64,000 bases of DNA from Kiritimatiellia bacterium (GCA_012103575.1 WLWN01000001.1:201792-265791); one strand, 5' to 3'. Shown: positions 17,900 to 27,511, counted from the stretch's first letter. Numbers and translations are program-made. The notes: generated by a model from the letters alone, not told the origin.

Positions 17900-17980
17900 C
17901 CTGGATCCGTCTGTTAAACGCAGTTTTCTGCACGAATCATTTGGGCCAAAAGGAACCCCAAAAAAGCCTCGATGTACCCT
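17900..17980 (-). repeat. Half copy of the 163-bp MITE
   Basis: Starts CCTGGATCCGTC and follows the reversed element (GTTAAACG, TTTTCTGCACGAA, TTTGGGCCAAAAGGAA, AAAAAAGCCTCGA) for about 80 bases. It then diverges where the central GC hairpin should begin, and the other half is absent. More diverged than the complete copies, so probably an older insertion. Confidence 0.8.
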
Positions 17981-18077
17981 GTGGATGAAGTAATCCTAGT
18001 CTGGCGGAATTTTGAATTGGCACCAAGTCCCCGGAAGATAGTTATTCCAAAATCGAAATGACAATATGATCTCCCCT

Positions 18078-18641
18078 TTAAAAGGCCTGATTTAGCAACA
18101 TCTCTGCTATCCTTTTGGCTGGGCTAGCGGCATCGTGATCGCCACATACATGAGCCTCTACAGTAGCGCCTTCGATGAGCAGGTTTAGTTGTTTGGAAAG
18201 TTCTTCAGGAGCCTGGGCTTCGGCCTGCACGGCGAGGTCTCGTAAATATTCACGTACCAGACGTTTATGCTCTGCACAGAGAATGTGGCAGGGGTGGTCT
18301 GACTCTGAAAATTCTGCAGAAGCATTGATAAACATGCAGCCGGAAAAGCTGCTTTCCTGAAACCACGCCTCGATCACATCAAAAATAGCCAGCAATCTTT
18401 CTCTCGGTGTACGGCTCCGCAATTCAGTCTCACGCATGATGTAATTTCTAAACAGCTCATCCCGCTTGCGCAGAGTCGCCAACACAAGCTCATCCTTTGA
18501 TCGGAAATGATTGTACAGGGTTTTTTTAGAAACCTTGGCCTCTGAGATAATGCGATCTATACCGGTGGCATGGAAGCCGTTTCGATAGAAGAGTTTTAAG
18601 GCTTCGGTAACGATCTGTTCTCTTTTTGATAGTGCGGGCAT
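18078..18641 (-). CDS. TetR/AcrR-family transcriptional regulator
   Basis: A 187-residue repressor beginning MPALSKREQIVTEALKLFY at 18641; an upstream in-frame start would add 20 residues with no better ribosome site. The helix-turn-helix is TGIDRIISEAKVSKKTLYNHF. The C-terminal ligand domain contains a Cys (SFSGCMFINASAEF) typical of a TetR subgroup next to small-molecule hydrolase genes. It is divergent from the DUF1348 / membrane / hydrolase / isochorismatase-like run. An ACCGATCGGT palindrome lies in the shared upstream region, which IS630 copy B now splits. Confidence 0.88.
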   Translation of the reverse strand: MPALSKREQIVTEALKLFYRNGFHATGIDRIISEAKVSKKTLYNHFRSKDELVLATLRKRDELFRNYIMRETELRSRTPRERLLAIFDVIEAWFQESSFSGCMFINASAEFSESDHPCHILCAEHKRLVREYLRDLAVQAEAQAPEELSKQLNLLIEGATVEAHVCGDHDAASPAKRIAEMLLNQAF

Positions 18642-18812
18642 CGTGGTTTCTGATTTCGAAGATATACCGATATGTCTATCATGGATTGTCCATCTTAGCA
18701 AGATAAGGGTTCATTCTTTCGCCGTTTAAAGATGAAATCAGTCTATTTCCCCCTTTATTTAAAGAAAAAATAACTATTTAAATAAATATTAAAGTTTGTG
18801 TTGCCAAGGGAA

Positions 18813-18822
18813 ACCGATCGGT
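18813..18822. promoter_or_regulatory. Putative TetR operator
   Basis: ACCGATCGGT is a perfect 10-bp palindrome in the TetR upstream region; the related ACCGATA occurs near 18665 closer to the gene. It lies 14 bases from IS630 copy B, which separates it from the divergent operon it may once have controlled. Binding is an inference from position and symmetry. Confidence 0.4.
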
Positions 18823-18835
18823 ATATCTTTTTTTA

Positions 18836-19830
18836 GAGCGCTTCACGATTGAGGTGTCGCGATGTAGCACGAAGAAAACCAGCCGATTACCTCGTCAGGA
18901 GAAACCTCTTCGAACGCTTGTGTGAGCGCTTCAGATAGTTCCTGCTGACTGCGGGCTGCAAGGCTGCCCAGCCGATTCTTTATCTTGCCCCACATTTTTT
19001 CAATGGGGTTGGAATCGGGGCTGTAGGGTGGAAGGAATCTTACATGGGCCCCACATGACTCAATGAGTTCAATGACCTTGGGATTGTGATGGACGCAAAG
19101 ATTGTCCATGATGACGATGTCTTCAGGTGAAAGAGTCGGGAGAAAAACCCGGCGAATATATTCTCCAAAAACAGCCGTCTCTGTCGCCCCCTCCCCCTCC
19201 ATGGCCGCTGTTGTTCCGTCCAGGCGGACCGAAGAAATCAAGGTGGTGGTACACCAATGTCCATAAGGCGTTTTGGCAAAAAGCCTGTTCCCGCCCAACG
19301 CCCGGCCCCGCAGACGAGTCATATTCGTTTTCGCCCCGGATTCATCAGTAAAGACAAGGCGACTTGGATCAAGTTTGGCCACCTCTTGGATCCACTGCTT
19401 TCTCAAGAGATTTACATCCGCCCGGTCTTGCTCGCTGGCGTGAAGCGTTTCTTTTATACCGGGCGCCCAACCGATTCAACGCCCGCTGTACGGCCATGAT
19501 CGACCCCTTCACGCCGCTCATGTTCTTGAGTTCTTCAAGCGTTGCATCGGGATGTTTGCCCCCCAGTTGAGCCAACGCCTTGAGCTGCTTTCCGCTGTAG
19601 AGGGCCTGACGATGCCCACGCGGTCGGGAGCGGTCTGTCCGGTTTCGTTGAAACGAGAGAGCCCACGCTGAAATGTTCTAAGATCTACACGATAAGAAGA
19701 TGCGATATCGGCCTGGGAACCTTTGCCCATTTTGTAGGCATCTATCGCACGCCGCCGGATTTCTGCTGTTGCTATACTCATGTCATGGAGTATAGATCTT
19801 ATAGAGAGGCATTTCAATCGTTAAATGCTC
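18836..19830 (-). mobile_element. IS630-family insertion sequence, copy B
   Basis: A 995-bp element between TA pairs at 18834-18835 and 19831-19832. Same ends and gene as copies A and C. Inserted between the TetR gene and the DUF1348-like gene. Confidence 0.88.
18843..19781 (-). pseudogene. IS630 transposase (frameshifted), copy B
   Basis: N-terminal HTH half starts MSIATAEIRRRAIDAYK at 19781. The DDE half (18843-19406) is complete, with FTDESGAKTN, IMDNLCVHHN and NPIEKMWGKIKNRL, and ends IATPQS. The halves are out of frame near ALNRLG, and a second shift follows QTAPDR. The DDE part here is the best preserved of the three copies. Confidence 0.8.
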
Positions 19831-19891
19831 TAAAATAAACAGAACAGTCTATATTATTGCTAGTTTTTATACGAAATCAACCAGGAAAAAG

Positions 19892-20305
19892 ATGATGACC
19901 ATACAACTGAAGCCCCCATTCACATTAGAAACGGCCAGGCAAAAAGTTCAGCGTGCTGAAGACCTGTAGAACAGCAAAGACCCCGTGCGGGTATCCCTTG
20001 CGTACACAGAAGATTCTCGCTGGCGCAATCGTAATGAATTTGTGCAGGGCCGAGAAGGCATTGTTCAGCTGCTAGTCTGCAAATGGAAGCAGGAGTTGGG
20101 TTACAGGCTGAAGAAAGAGCTGTTTACGTTCTCAGGTGACCGAATCGCCGTTCATTTTGAATATGAATATCACGATGCCAGCGGCCAGTGGTTTCGCGCC
20201 TACGGTAACGAGCACTGGGAGTTTGCTGCAGACGGTTTGATGCATACACGAGATGCCAGCATCAACGAACAGTTCATTGACGTAGTCCACCGAAAATTGA
20301 TTTAA
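19892..20305 (+). pseudogene. DUF1348 (SnoaL/NTF2-like) protein with internal amber
   Basis: Reading from the ATG at 19892 gives PPFTLETARQKVQRAEDL, then TAG at 19967, then [20 protein letters not shown] and the rest of a DUF1348 protein to [12 protein letters not shown]. Relatives have Trp at the TAG position, so a single TGG to TAG change breaks the gene. An internal start at 19985 would give a 106-residue fragment lacking the first helix. DUF1348 proteins are small cone-shaped folds of unknown enzymatic role, often beside TetR regulators and hydrolases as here. Confidence 0.75.
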
Positions 20306-20358
20306 CAATAACCCTCAAAAGAATCACCAGCATCTAAAAATACGAAAGGAGGCATATT

Positions 20359-20829
20359 ATGGATACGCTAACAATCTTTGGTTTGCAGCTTGTCCTGAGC
20401 CTTATTGTATACGCCCTCATCGCGAAGTGGTACGTGACGCCATGGCTAACGGAGAAACCAATCCGCCACGCATTGATCCCGTTGATCTTCCCCCATGCGA
20501 TTCGGCATATTGGGTTGATATTTTTCGTCCCAGGGGTGGTTGCCCAACCTTTGCCGAGTTTTTTTGTCTACACGGCTGCCTATGGGGACCTTATCAGCGG
20601 GTTGCTTGCACTACTGTCTCTGGTAGCTCTTCGAGGAGGTTGGCGTCTGGCGCTGCCATTGGTCTGGCTATTTAACAGTGTCGGCACGGTGGACCTTTTA
20701 AACGCACTCCGCCAAGCCGAAGCGGTATCGGATTTAGGGGCGACTTGGTATATCCCGACATTCTGGGTGCCGATACTTCTTGTCACTCATTTCATGATTT
20801 TTACCCGGCTACTCAAACGAGGGCGCTGA
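20359..20829 (+). CDS. Multi-pass membrane protein, unknown function
   Basis: A 156-residue hydrophobic protein with about four or five membrane segments (IFGLQLVLSLIVYALIAKWY; LISGLLALLSLVAL; LALPLVWLFNSVGTV; IPTFWVPILLVTHFMIF). A strong ribosome site (AAAGGAGG) is 8 bases before the ATG. It lies between the DUF1348-like pseudogene and the secreted hydrolase, in the same direction, so it probably belongs to that operon. No family function is known to me. Confidence 0.75.
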   Translation: MDTLTIFGLQLVLSLIVYALIAKWYVTPWLTEKPIRHALIPLIFPHAIRHIGLIFFVPGVVAQPLPSFFVYTAAYGDLISGLLALLSLVALRGGWRLALPLVWLFNSVGTVDLLNALRQAEAVSDLGATWYIPTFWVPILLVTHFMIFTRLLKRGR

Positions 20830-20863
20830 GGTATTCAAACATTAATAAGGAGGAACGAAAAAA

Positions 20864-21976
20864 ATGAACCAAAGCAAAAGCACAGTAGGAACACCACAAA
20901 ATGGAGGTATAGAGATGAAGGCAAAAACAAAACAGATAGTTCTCGTAGCGCTAGCACTTTTTGTAGCTGGTGGCATGGACCCGGCGAGAAAGGCGATGGC
21001 TGAAGAGGCCGGCCGGAAAAGGGGTTCCTGGAATCAGACACGACACAGGACCGTGAAGATCGACGGCGTAGAAATTTTCTACCGCGAGGCAGGACCGGCG
21101 GATGCGCCGACGATTCTCCTGCTGCACGGGTTTCCCACATCGTCTCATATGTTCCGGAACCTGATCCCGACCCTATCGGACACGTTTCACCTGGTCGCGC
21201 CGGACTACCCCGGCTTCGGGAACAGCGAGCAACCGCCGATAGACAAGTTTGACTATACCTTCCATCGGCTGGCTGAGATCGTGGAAGAGTTCACAGAGGA
21301 ACTCGGACTGGATCGGTACAGCATCTACCTGATGGATTACGGCGCGCCCGTGGGCTTTCGCCTAGCAGCAAAGCATCCTGAGAGGGTCGACGCACTGATT
21401 GTTCAGAATGGGAACGCCTATGAAGAGGGTCTCCGCGAGTTCTGGGATCCCATCAGAAAGTACTGGAAGGAGCGCACGCCGGAAAAGGCGCAGCCGCTGA
21501 CGGGCTTTATCACCCCCGACAGCGTGAAATGGCAATACACACATGGCGTCCGCCATCCGGAAGTGATCAGTCCGGACAACTGGAATGTGGACCTTCACCA
21601 CCTGACGCGTGAAGGCAATCCGGAGATCCAGCTGTCACTGTTCTACAGCTACGGGAGAAATCCTCCGCTTTACCCGGAGTGGCAGGCCTACTTCCGTAAG
21701 CACCAACCACCTACGCTCATCGTGTGGGGGAAGAACGACTACATCTTCCCTGCGGACGGGGCGCATCCCTACAAGCGGGACCTCAAGAACATCGAGTTCC
21801 ACCTTCTCGATACGGGGCACTTTGCACTCGAAGAGGATGACGAAGTTATCGCGGAGTATATTCGCAGATTCTTGATCAAGAATGCGAACCTGGTGGATGG
21901 CCGATCGCAACTGAAAAGAGTCGATAGAGCCCAAAGCCAAAGGAATCAGCATGAGATTAAACAAGAAACAGGTTGA
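20864..21976 (+). CDS. Exported alpha/beta hydrolase (haloalkane dehalogenase / epoxide hydrolase-like)
   Basis: A 370-residue alpha/beta hydrolase. The oxyanion-hole motif is [13 protein letters not shown]; the nucleophile elbow is [11 protein letters not shown], with Asp as nucleophile as in dehalogenases and epoxide hydrolases. A later acid is likely in [14 protein letters not shown], and the histidine in [13 protein letters not shown]. Two starts have good ribosome sites: 20864 (AAGGAGG) and 20915 (GGAGG). The second begins a clear signal peptide, [20 protein letters not shown]. The substrate is unknown. The region is visibly richer in G and C than the core genes, suggesting transfer. Confidence 0.85.
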   Translation: MNQSKSTVGTPQNGGIEMKAKTKQIVLVALALFVAGGMDPARKAMAEEAGRKRGSWNQTRHRTVKIDGVEIFYREAGPADAPTILLLHGFPTSSHMFRNLIPTLSDTFHLVAPDYPGFGNSEQPPIDKFDYTFHRLAEIVEEFTEELGLDRYSIYLMDYGAPVGFRLAAKHPERVDALIVQNGNAYEEGLREFWDPIRKYWKERTPEKAQPLTGFITPDSVKWQYTHGVRHPEVISPDNWNVDLHHLTREGNPEIQLSLFYSYGRNPPLYPEWQAYFRKHQPPTLIVWGKNDYIFPADGAHPYKRDLKNIEFHLLDTGHFALEEDDEVIAEYIRRFLIKNANLVDGRSQLKRVDRAQSQRNQHEIKQETG

Positions 21977-22699
21977 CCAAATTCTTTTTCTGGCGGTTAT
22001 CGTCCCCGGAATTGGTCTCGGGTTTGCCATGAAAGAAAGCTCCGATAAATGGATCAATCCCAGCACCGCAAGAGTACAGAACAACGGAACGATTTTCTCA
22101 GCCCTAAAGGCGTGACGTGGGGCGTGGTTGGGAAAAGCGTGACGGAGAACAAAACCGTCGAACACATCGAGGCTCTATTCGCTGCAGCAAAGAAGAATGG
22201 ATATCCGGTCTTTGTTTTGCCCCATTACTACTATCCAACCGATCATGGATGGATGTTTGAAGGGGCCCTTAAAAAACTGATGCACTCCATTCACATGTTT
22301 GACCGCAAGGACGCATTGAACCTAGATGGGTTTGAGGGTTCCGGAGCCGACTGGCTGAAACGCTATAAGCGCTATATCAATGACGGGGAAACCATTGTTA
22401 CTAGCCCGCACAAGGTCTATGGACCCGAAACCAATGACCTGGTGCTGCAACTGCGTAAACAAAAAATTGATACGGTGATCCTAGCCGGGATGTCCGCCAA
22501 CCTCTGCACGGAGGGTCACATGCGCGAACTCATCGAGCAGGGCTTTGAGGTGATCGTGGTGAAAGATGCGACCGCAGGCGCTATCACGCCAGATCTGGGC
22601 GATGGCTATAAGAGTGCAATGGTCAACTTTGGTTTCATCGCCAACGAGGTGTTAACCACGGAGACCGCCGTAAGTCGAATGGAGACCCCCATCAAATAA
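21951..22699 (+). pseudogene. Isochorismatase-like cysteine hydrolase, N-terminus disrupted
   Basis: An ATG at 21951, overlapping the hydrolase end, starts a membrane-anchored N-terminus ([20 protein letters not shown], then SDKWINPSTA). The frame is then lost, and the conserved core continues in another frame as NDFLSPKGVTWGVVGKS, with the catalytic Cys in ILAGMSANLCTEGHM. The usual I-D-P-Q-N-D-F is replaced by TEQRNDF, so the catalytic Asp segment seems deleted. An open frame from 22049 would give 216 residues without that Asp. Last gene of the TetR-linked run. Confidence 0.65.
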
Positions 22700-22787
22700 A
22701 TCCAACCGTACCCATTTCCCCGCGGGGTCATCCTGACTCCGCGGAATCCGAATCTTTTACGGCAACAAAGCAAAGAATGAAGAGGAC

Positions 22788-22847
22788 ATGGAGTCTATCA
22801 TGAAACAGCCCGTGAGTCACATTGCATTTATGCCATCCGTGAAAACC
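22788..22847 (+). pseudogene. 5' fragment of a pyridoxamine-phosphate-oxidase-like gene
   Basis: An ATG at 22788 begins MESIMKQPVSHIAFMPSVKT, resembling the first residues of PPOX-type flavin proteins (V-x-x-I-A-F-T-P-x-V-K). It is cut by the left end of the ISKra4-like element at 22848. No continuation is seen beyond the right end. Only 20 residues support the call. Confidence 0.35.
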
Positions 22848-22880
22848 GGGTGTAGGACAAGAAAGTTACAAAGTTAGCGA

Positions 22881-24312
22881 TTAAGCTACTTTTTGTTGTT
22901 CCCAATACTTATCAAATGTATCTCCGGCAATACAACAGCGTAGAGACAATACACATTGAGCTCCTTGAACACTCCAAAACATACCCGACTGTTTTGCCCG
23001 TTGGCCCACCACCGTTTTACACCCCGCCTCTACGACTCCCGAACCTATAAAATAACCGGTCTCACGGAACGTTTTATACTGCATGCGTTTGGCATTGTTT
23101 TCAAAGTAATACAACCTTTTGTTGGCTTCTTCTTCATCCACTCCAGGATCTATTTCAAGCTGCTTGCGTGCTTCGGTTATAATCTTTTTAATCCCACCTG
23201 GATCCGTCAGTTAAACGTGGGATTTCTGTGCGAATGCTTTGGAGGCAAAAGGTTGCAAAAAAACGCAGGCGCACCCGCTGGGTGCGTCGAGGCTTTTTTG
23301 TAATTCCTTTTGGCCCAAATGGTTCGTGCAGAAAACCGCATTTAACTGACGGATCCAGGTCCCATTCTCTTTCATGACTTTCTTCCATCTTTCCGCCTTG
23401 CTTTTTATCGTTTCAGCATCCGTGAACAGGATGCAGCTTAGATCATAGAGGTGTTCACACCCATGATAAAAGTCTAAGATTTGAGTGGCCCCTGCAAAAT
23501 TAACGCGCGCAACATTCCAAATCCATTCGGCCCCATCACCGAGGACTACGACTTGCTCGGCTTGGCCCAGTCCCCTCAAGCGAGCCTCGTCACGTATCAG
23601 GGTCCCAAATTCTCCTGCACGGTTAAAGCTCGCCACATAGGTTGTGCTCTGTGTATCTCGCAAAGGATACCCCTCTTCATCCCTTACGTGTTGAGTGAAT
23701 ACGCAGCCCAGCTTCACTTCTCGCGTTTTGGCCTGCTCCTCTCTTTTGCCTTTTCGGCCTTGGGTTTCGGTTGATTTCATCGGGACTCCTGTCCCATCGT
23801 AAGAGATATACATAACCGGTATGGCTCCGGTTTTTTGAGGGTCTCGATGCTGTGAGAACGATACGATATCCGGCCCAACTTTGCTCACGACCCGTTGAAT
23901 TTGTCGACCCGAAACGTGAATGCCCCCATAGACCTGCAAGCTCATCGAAGCCTCTTGATAGGATGAATCCATAGCTCCACAACGGCACATGAGCCGTTGT
24001 AATCCGGGCGTATAGCCATCCAATCAACCCTAAGCGTTCATCCAAAGGGACACGCGTTCCTTGTGGCCCGTGATAATAATCACGTTCTACCTCGAACGAA
24101 CCGAGCACACTGTGTACTTTCTTTTTGCGCTTTGTGTAGCATCGTTCATTGATCCCAAGGGCTTTATCTTGACCGGGTTGGGCTTTTTGATTGAGTAACC
24201 ATTCCAGGATGTTGCACCCGTCTTTGATGAGTGCGACCTTAAGGGACTGTTCGAGTTGGGCCATGTTCCAGGTGCCTGTTTGGGCATACTGATCTTGAAC
24301 GGTCTTGATCAA
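22881..24312 (-). pseudogene. ISKra4-family transposase, frameshifted and MITE-interrupted
   Basis: The N-terminal part MIKTVQDQYAQTGTWNMAQL runs to DERLGLI near 24025. There a likely 4-base duplication shifts the frame, and the protein resumes at DGYTPGLQRLMCRCGAM, followed by VMYISYDGTGVPM and QVVVLGDGAEWIWN. At KENG it is cut by the MITE (23197-23359). Removing the MITE and one TCCCA rejoins KENGIKKIITEARKQLE to VDEEEANKRLYYFEN and the C-terminus at 22881. The IS is thus doubly inactivated. Confidence 0.82.
23197..23359 (+). repeat. 163-bp IS1380-like MITE, copy 2
   Basis: Complete copy flanked by TCCCA on both sides. It is inserted inside the ISKra4-like transposase gene; precise removal of the element and one TCCCA restores the host reading frame. 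Confidence 0.95.
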
Positions 24313-24671
24313 CGCTTCGGTTTCTTGATACCGACTGGTTTCGAACTCATCTTTTTTTTAGATTCTTCAGAAGAACCTTGAGAAGAAATCTCTTCGGTAA
24401 GCCGAGTAAATTCATCACATAGCCTTCGAAATTGAGTATAAGCTCCAAGCTCTTCACGCACCTTTTGAGCCTCTTGAGGAGGAATGCGTTGGGAACACTT
24501 TTTTTGTCCTTCATACCGCTGAAGGACATAGTAAGGCCCTTGTTTTTTGACCGTTCCATCGGCCAGGGTTTTTTCGTAGTACTGTTGGCTAAATTGTCCA
24601 CGCCTCATAGAGTGAATCTGCTCTATTTCTTTGAGAATAGTCTTTCTTCGTTTTCTTGGGTCTAAGCTCAT
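24309..24671 (-). CDS. Accessory protein of the ISKra4-like element (DUF6788-like)
   Basis: A 120-residue basic protein, MSLDPRKRRKTILKEIEQIH, with a middle segment YYEKTLADGTVKKQGPYYVLQRYEG and a charged, Ser/Lys-rich tail. Small proteins of this pattern (DUF6788) are encoded just upstream of transposases in IS elements and phage-like regions. It overlaps the transposase start by 4 bases and lies inside the IS ends, so it belongs to the element. Its role, possibly DNA binding, is not established. Confidence 0.6.
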   Translation of the reverse strand: MSLDPRKRRKTILKEIEQIHSMRRGQFSQQYYEKTLADGTVKKQGPYYVLQRYEGQKKCSQRIPPQEAQKVREELGAYTQFRRLCDEFTRLTEEISSQGSSEESKKKMSSKPVGIKKPKR

Positions 24672-24833
24672 GATAGGCCTCCTTTGTATATATTGTATTT
24701 ATCAAAATACAACATATACGTCAAACAATATATGCTGGCAAGGGCTTTTTGAGATCTTGTAACTTTCTGGTCCTACACCCGGGCGAAGGTATGCGTACGA
24801 TTTTCCATTCCTTGTGGCTCAACTTCAGTTTAA

Positions 24834-25583
24834 CTAATCTTCTATCATTTGAGGATATAGATCCTGAACAAAGCTAGTGATTTCTTGGTGATAATCTGTG
24901 GAGCGATTTCCCGCGACTATAATATATGCCCATTGATGAGCTATATTATGAAAGATACGATCATATGCCATCCAGAACATACGTTTATAATGACTATGTG
25001 TTTCCCTGTCTTTACCGACAAACCAGTATGCAAAGTATCTCCCATGGATGGTTTGGCGATTCGCGTTTCTTCGGGGACTGAAGAGGTCCAATATCTTAAT
25101 CTCCAGAGCGGAGCGGTTTTCAAGAGGAACGGTCAGTTCTTTAATTTTTACAATATCATGTCCTTGCCCGACCAAACACCTTTCAGGTCTGTGAATGCTA
25201 ACACGCTCTTTGCCGCTAAGAACGATTGATGCATAGATCGTCTGGCCATCAGGGTGAACATATTTTTTCCTAAAAAGTTCTGTGTCGGGAGGGAGGATTC
25301 GTTTTTCGCCAATACTCATACGGTCTAGCTCTGTTTCGCAGGAAGGACATGTATCCACCTCCTTCAATTCGGTCATTAGAGACTCTTTGCGACAGTCTAG
25401 ATTTTGGCAATACCGTAATGAAGTCCCTATCCACGGTCCTGCTTTATGAGGGAGGAATGCTTTTACGCCTGCTTCATGGTCAATATGTACGTCAACCGTA
25501 TAGGCCAATGCTAAGGAAGCAAGCCCCATCAAAGTCATAATCACCAGGAACGGTGCGTATTTTTGTTTGTCGCCTTGATTCAT
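24834..25583 (-). CDS. Exosortase-associated EpsI-family protein (DUF3485)
   Basis: A 249-residue protein with one N-terminal membrane segment (FLVIMTLMGLASLALAYTV) and an extracytoplasmic EpsI/DUF3485 domain. The family signature is SIHRPERCLVGQG, including the conserved Cys. Unusually, two cysteine pairs (YCQNLDC and DTCPSC, residues about 58-82) form a zinc-ribbon-like insert. Its start overlaps the exosortase stop by 4 bases. EpsI proteins accompany exosortases in polysaccharide-linked export of PEP-CTERM-type proteins. No PEP-CTERM substrate is clear in the window. Confidence 0.82.
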   Translation of the reverse strand: MNQGDKQKYAPFLVIMTLMGLASLALAYTVDVHIDHEAGVKAFLPHKAGPWIGTSLRYCQNLDCRKESLMTELKEVDTCPSCETELDRMSIGEKRILPPDTELFRKKYVHPDGQTIYASIVLSGKERVSIHRPERCLVGQGHDIVKIKELTVPLENRSALEIKILDLFSPRRNANRQTIHGRYFAYWFVGKDRETHSHYKRMFWMAYDRIFHNIAHQWAYIIVAGNRSTDYHQEITSFVQDLYPQMIED

Positions 25584-26722
25584 CGTTTATTCGTATGTGG
25601 CAGGTCTGTTTTGGTTCGGGGCATAGGGGGAGAAGGCGTAAGGCGCATTTTTAGCCGTCTCCATATCTCTGGATCCGTGTTCAGTAATTTTCCTATAGCC
25701 AACATAAGACCTATCACAACGGGAAAAAATATATATCCAGAATAATCGTGATAACGGCCTACCGCAATTTTTTCTCCAAACGCCTGTGCAACAAGAGCTA
25801 CAGTAAGGGTCCTAATCGTATTACCGATAACGGCCAAAGGGACAGAACATAAAAAGAGAATCCATTTTTTGAGGAGCGTCTTCTGGGTGAAATATGCATA
25901 AACAGCGGTTATGGACGTTAAAGCAAGCATAGATCTTAGTCCGCTACAGGGATCATCAACATTAAAAGCAAAATGTCCATTTACAGACTGAATCACAGAC
26001 CCACTCCTTTCGACAATAATCCCTAAGCCGTTTAGTATGGCCGCGGTCACGACAGAAACAAAAATGCGGAGAGGAACCGTTAAAGAATCTAAAAAGTTTA
26101 GGGGGATCGCAAAAATAAGGTATGCGCATGGAAACAACAAAATCTTTGCAACCTGCCATCCATATACATAAAAAGGGATTCCCCATACTAACACCATGAG
26201 GGCTATCAGCGAAAAACGTGGCTGTTGAGCCTTGGTCCCTACATAATGCATGGCCAACCCCATCATGACGATTATGAGGCCGGTTTTACTAACTCGTTGG
26301 GTCGATAAGACGAGGTCCCTGCGTTTTATCCAGACAATGGCTAAACTAACGATCGGGATCAGCCATCCATGAGAGAAATTGGGTTCCTGACTCCAGCGTT
26401 GAGCTAACCACGAAAATGTGGAGCGGCCATATACACGTATATCTGTTGTGTTGCCCTGGAGATTAAAAAGAACAAAAAGGAACCCGATAATACCAGAAGC
26501 CAAGCCTATTTTGATAAAGTCTTCTTTAGTCAATGAGGCCAGGGGCCATTTTTCGCGTCCTGTTTTTAAGACTTTGTTCACAGTCATCACATAAGTGGCA
26601 AAAATCGTTCCTTTTTTCTCTAAAACTACGAGATTTTGCAATCTTTCTTTAAAACTAATTTTTTTATCTTTTCCTGTAGCCCCTACTTGCCAGTCATTTT
26701 TTAACGGTGAAAAAGTTTTCAT
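25580..26722 (-). CDS. Exosortase (transmembrane cysteine transpeptidase-like)
   Basis: A 380-residue polytopic protein. After a roughly 65-residue cytoplasmic extension come about eight membrane segments. The catalytic set of the exosortase/archaeosortase family is visible: Cys near 259 in DDPCSGLRSML, Arg near 304 in NTIRTL, and His near 325 in RYHDYSGY. Exosortases process proteins with C-terminal sorting signals and attach them at the envelope. Coupled to EpsI by an ATGA overlap. The exact subtype is not assigned. Confidence 0.88.
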   Translation of the reverse strand: MKTFSPLKNDWQVGATGKDKKISFKERLQNLVVLEKKGTIFATYVMTVNKVLKTGREKWPLASLTKEDFIKIGLASGIIGFLFVLFNLQGNTTDIRVYGRSTFSWLAQRWSQEPNFSHGWLIPIVSLAIVWIKRRDLVLSTQRVSKTGLIIVMMGLAMHYVGTKAQQPRFSLIALMVLVWGIPFYVYGWQVAKILLFPCAYLIFAIPLNFLDSLTVPLRIFVSVVTAAILNGLGIIVERSGSVIQSVNGHFAFNVDDPCSGLRSMLALTSITAVYAYFTQKTLLKKWILFLCSVPLAVIGNTIRTLTVALVAQAFGEKIAVGRYHDYSGYIFFPVVIGLMLAIGKLLNTDPEIWRRLKMRLTPSPPMPRTKTDLPHTNKR

Positions 26723-26774
26723 TTACATACACCTATTTTTTATCTTTTTCTTCTAAGAAAAATTAATAACCCTT

Positions 26775-26963
26775 ATGAAAACCAAACCATCTCTTGTGCT
26801 TTCTGTTTTTCTTTGTTGTCTTTGTCTTCCCCTTCAGGGAGACACCTTTTCAGGGTTTAAAGACGATAATACCTATTCTTTAAATTTGGTTAATGATCTC
26901 AATTGGATTCATGCAGGCTTAAAAAAGCAAGGTGTTTCGCTATCAGGAGAAAACCGCGCTTAA
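26775..26963 (+). pseudogene. Truncated secreted-protein gene
   Basis: MKTKPSLVLSVFLCCLCLPL is a clear signal peptide, followed by a short mature region (FSGFKDDNTYSLNLVNDL). The frame then enters a MITE terminal remnant at 26950 and stops after GENRA. It is divergent from the exosortase, where substrates or polysaccharide-system proteins often lie, but no sorting motif remains. The family is not recognised. Confidence 0.5.
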
Positions 26964-26977
26964 CTGCCGGATCTAGG
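26950..26977. repeat. MITE end remnant
   Basis: AAAACCGCGCTTAACTGCCG followed by GATCTAGG matches the right 28 bases of the 163-bp element with about three changes. The rest of the element is absent; the signal-peptide gene ends here. Confidence 0.65.
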
Positions 26978-27511
26978 TTTATGCGTTTCATCGAGGGATG
27001 AGGAAAGTGTTTAAGTTGAAAAATTGGCATGGGGAAGAAATGTCGATGATAAGGAATACCCCCCAGTTTCAGCGCTAACAAAATGACGTTGTTGTCACAA
27101 AAAATGGTGAAGACCACCCACTACCCCACAATGCTCCTGCCAGGAAACGGAACCTGTCATGAGCATAGAGGAAAGACCCCGAAGACTCCGGGGTCAGCAT
27201 TGATCCACAAAGATTGCGTGGGCTAAAGCAACGTGAATGAAGCAACCAACGGAGAAGGAGCCCACGCTTTACCACCCCCTGCCTGTACACAAAATCTGCT
27301 AACACACATTTTGCGCCAGGCTTCCCCATCGGACTCCCTACAGCAGAGGCCGTGTCTATAAATTGTCACGCCCACTGCTTCTGTTCGATAACGGGCTATG
27401 GAGGGTTTCGGCTAAAGATCAAGTAACGGTATGGGTGGTGCAACCACCGCAGCTTCGAGCTGAAACACAAATTGCTCACTTGTTCTCAGTGCAACAAACC
27501 AGTAGGATCCC
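26978..27511. other. Non-coding stretch, no recognised gene
   Basis: About 530 bp with no convincing coding frame. Two stem-forming sequences are visible: GACCCCG/CGGGGTC at 27175-27196, and GCGTGGGCT/AGCCCACGC framing about 35 bases near 27207-27260. Neither is followed by a U-run. A short frame near 27450 reads TCSQC, a possible zinc-ribbon scrap. It looks like decayed accessory DNA. Confidence 0.4.

Larger units (their letters stand above)
22848..24780 (-). mobile_element. ISKra4-like insertion sequence carrying a MITE
   Basis: Bounded by 24-bp inverted repeats with one mismatch, starting GGGTGTAGGAC at 22848 and its complement ending at 24780. It holds a broken transposase gene and a small upstream gene on the minus strand, and is itself interrupted by MITE copy 2 at 23197. 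No clear target duplication. A promoter-like AT-rich stretch lies at 24680-24730. Confidence 0.75.

Noticed and set aside
27175..27260. Hairpins at 27175 and 27207 as terminators or a structured RNA
   Set aside because: No T-run follows either stem and no gene ends nearby; left as unexplained structure in decayed DNA.
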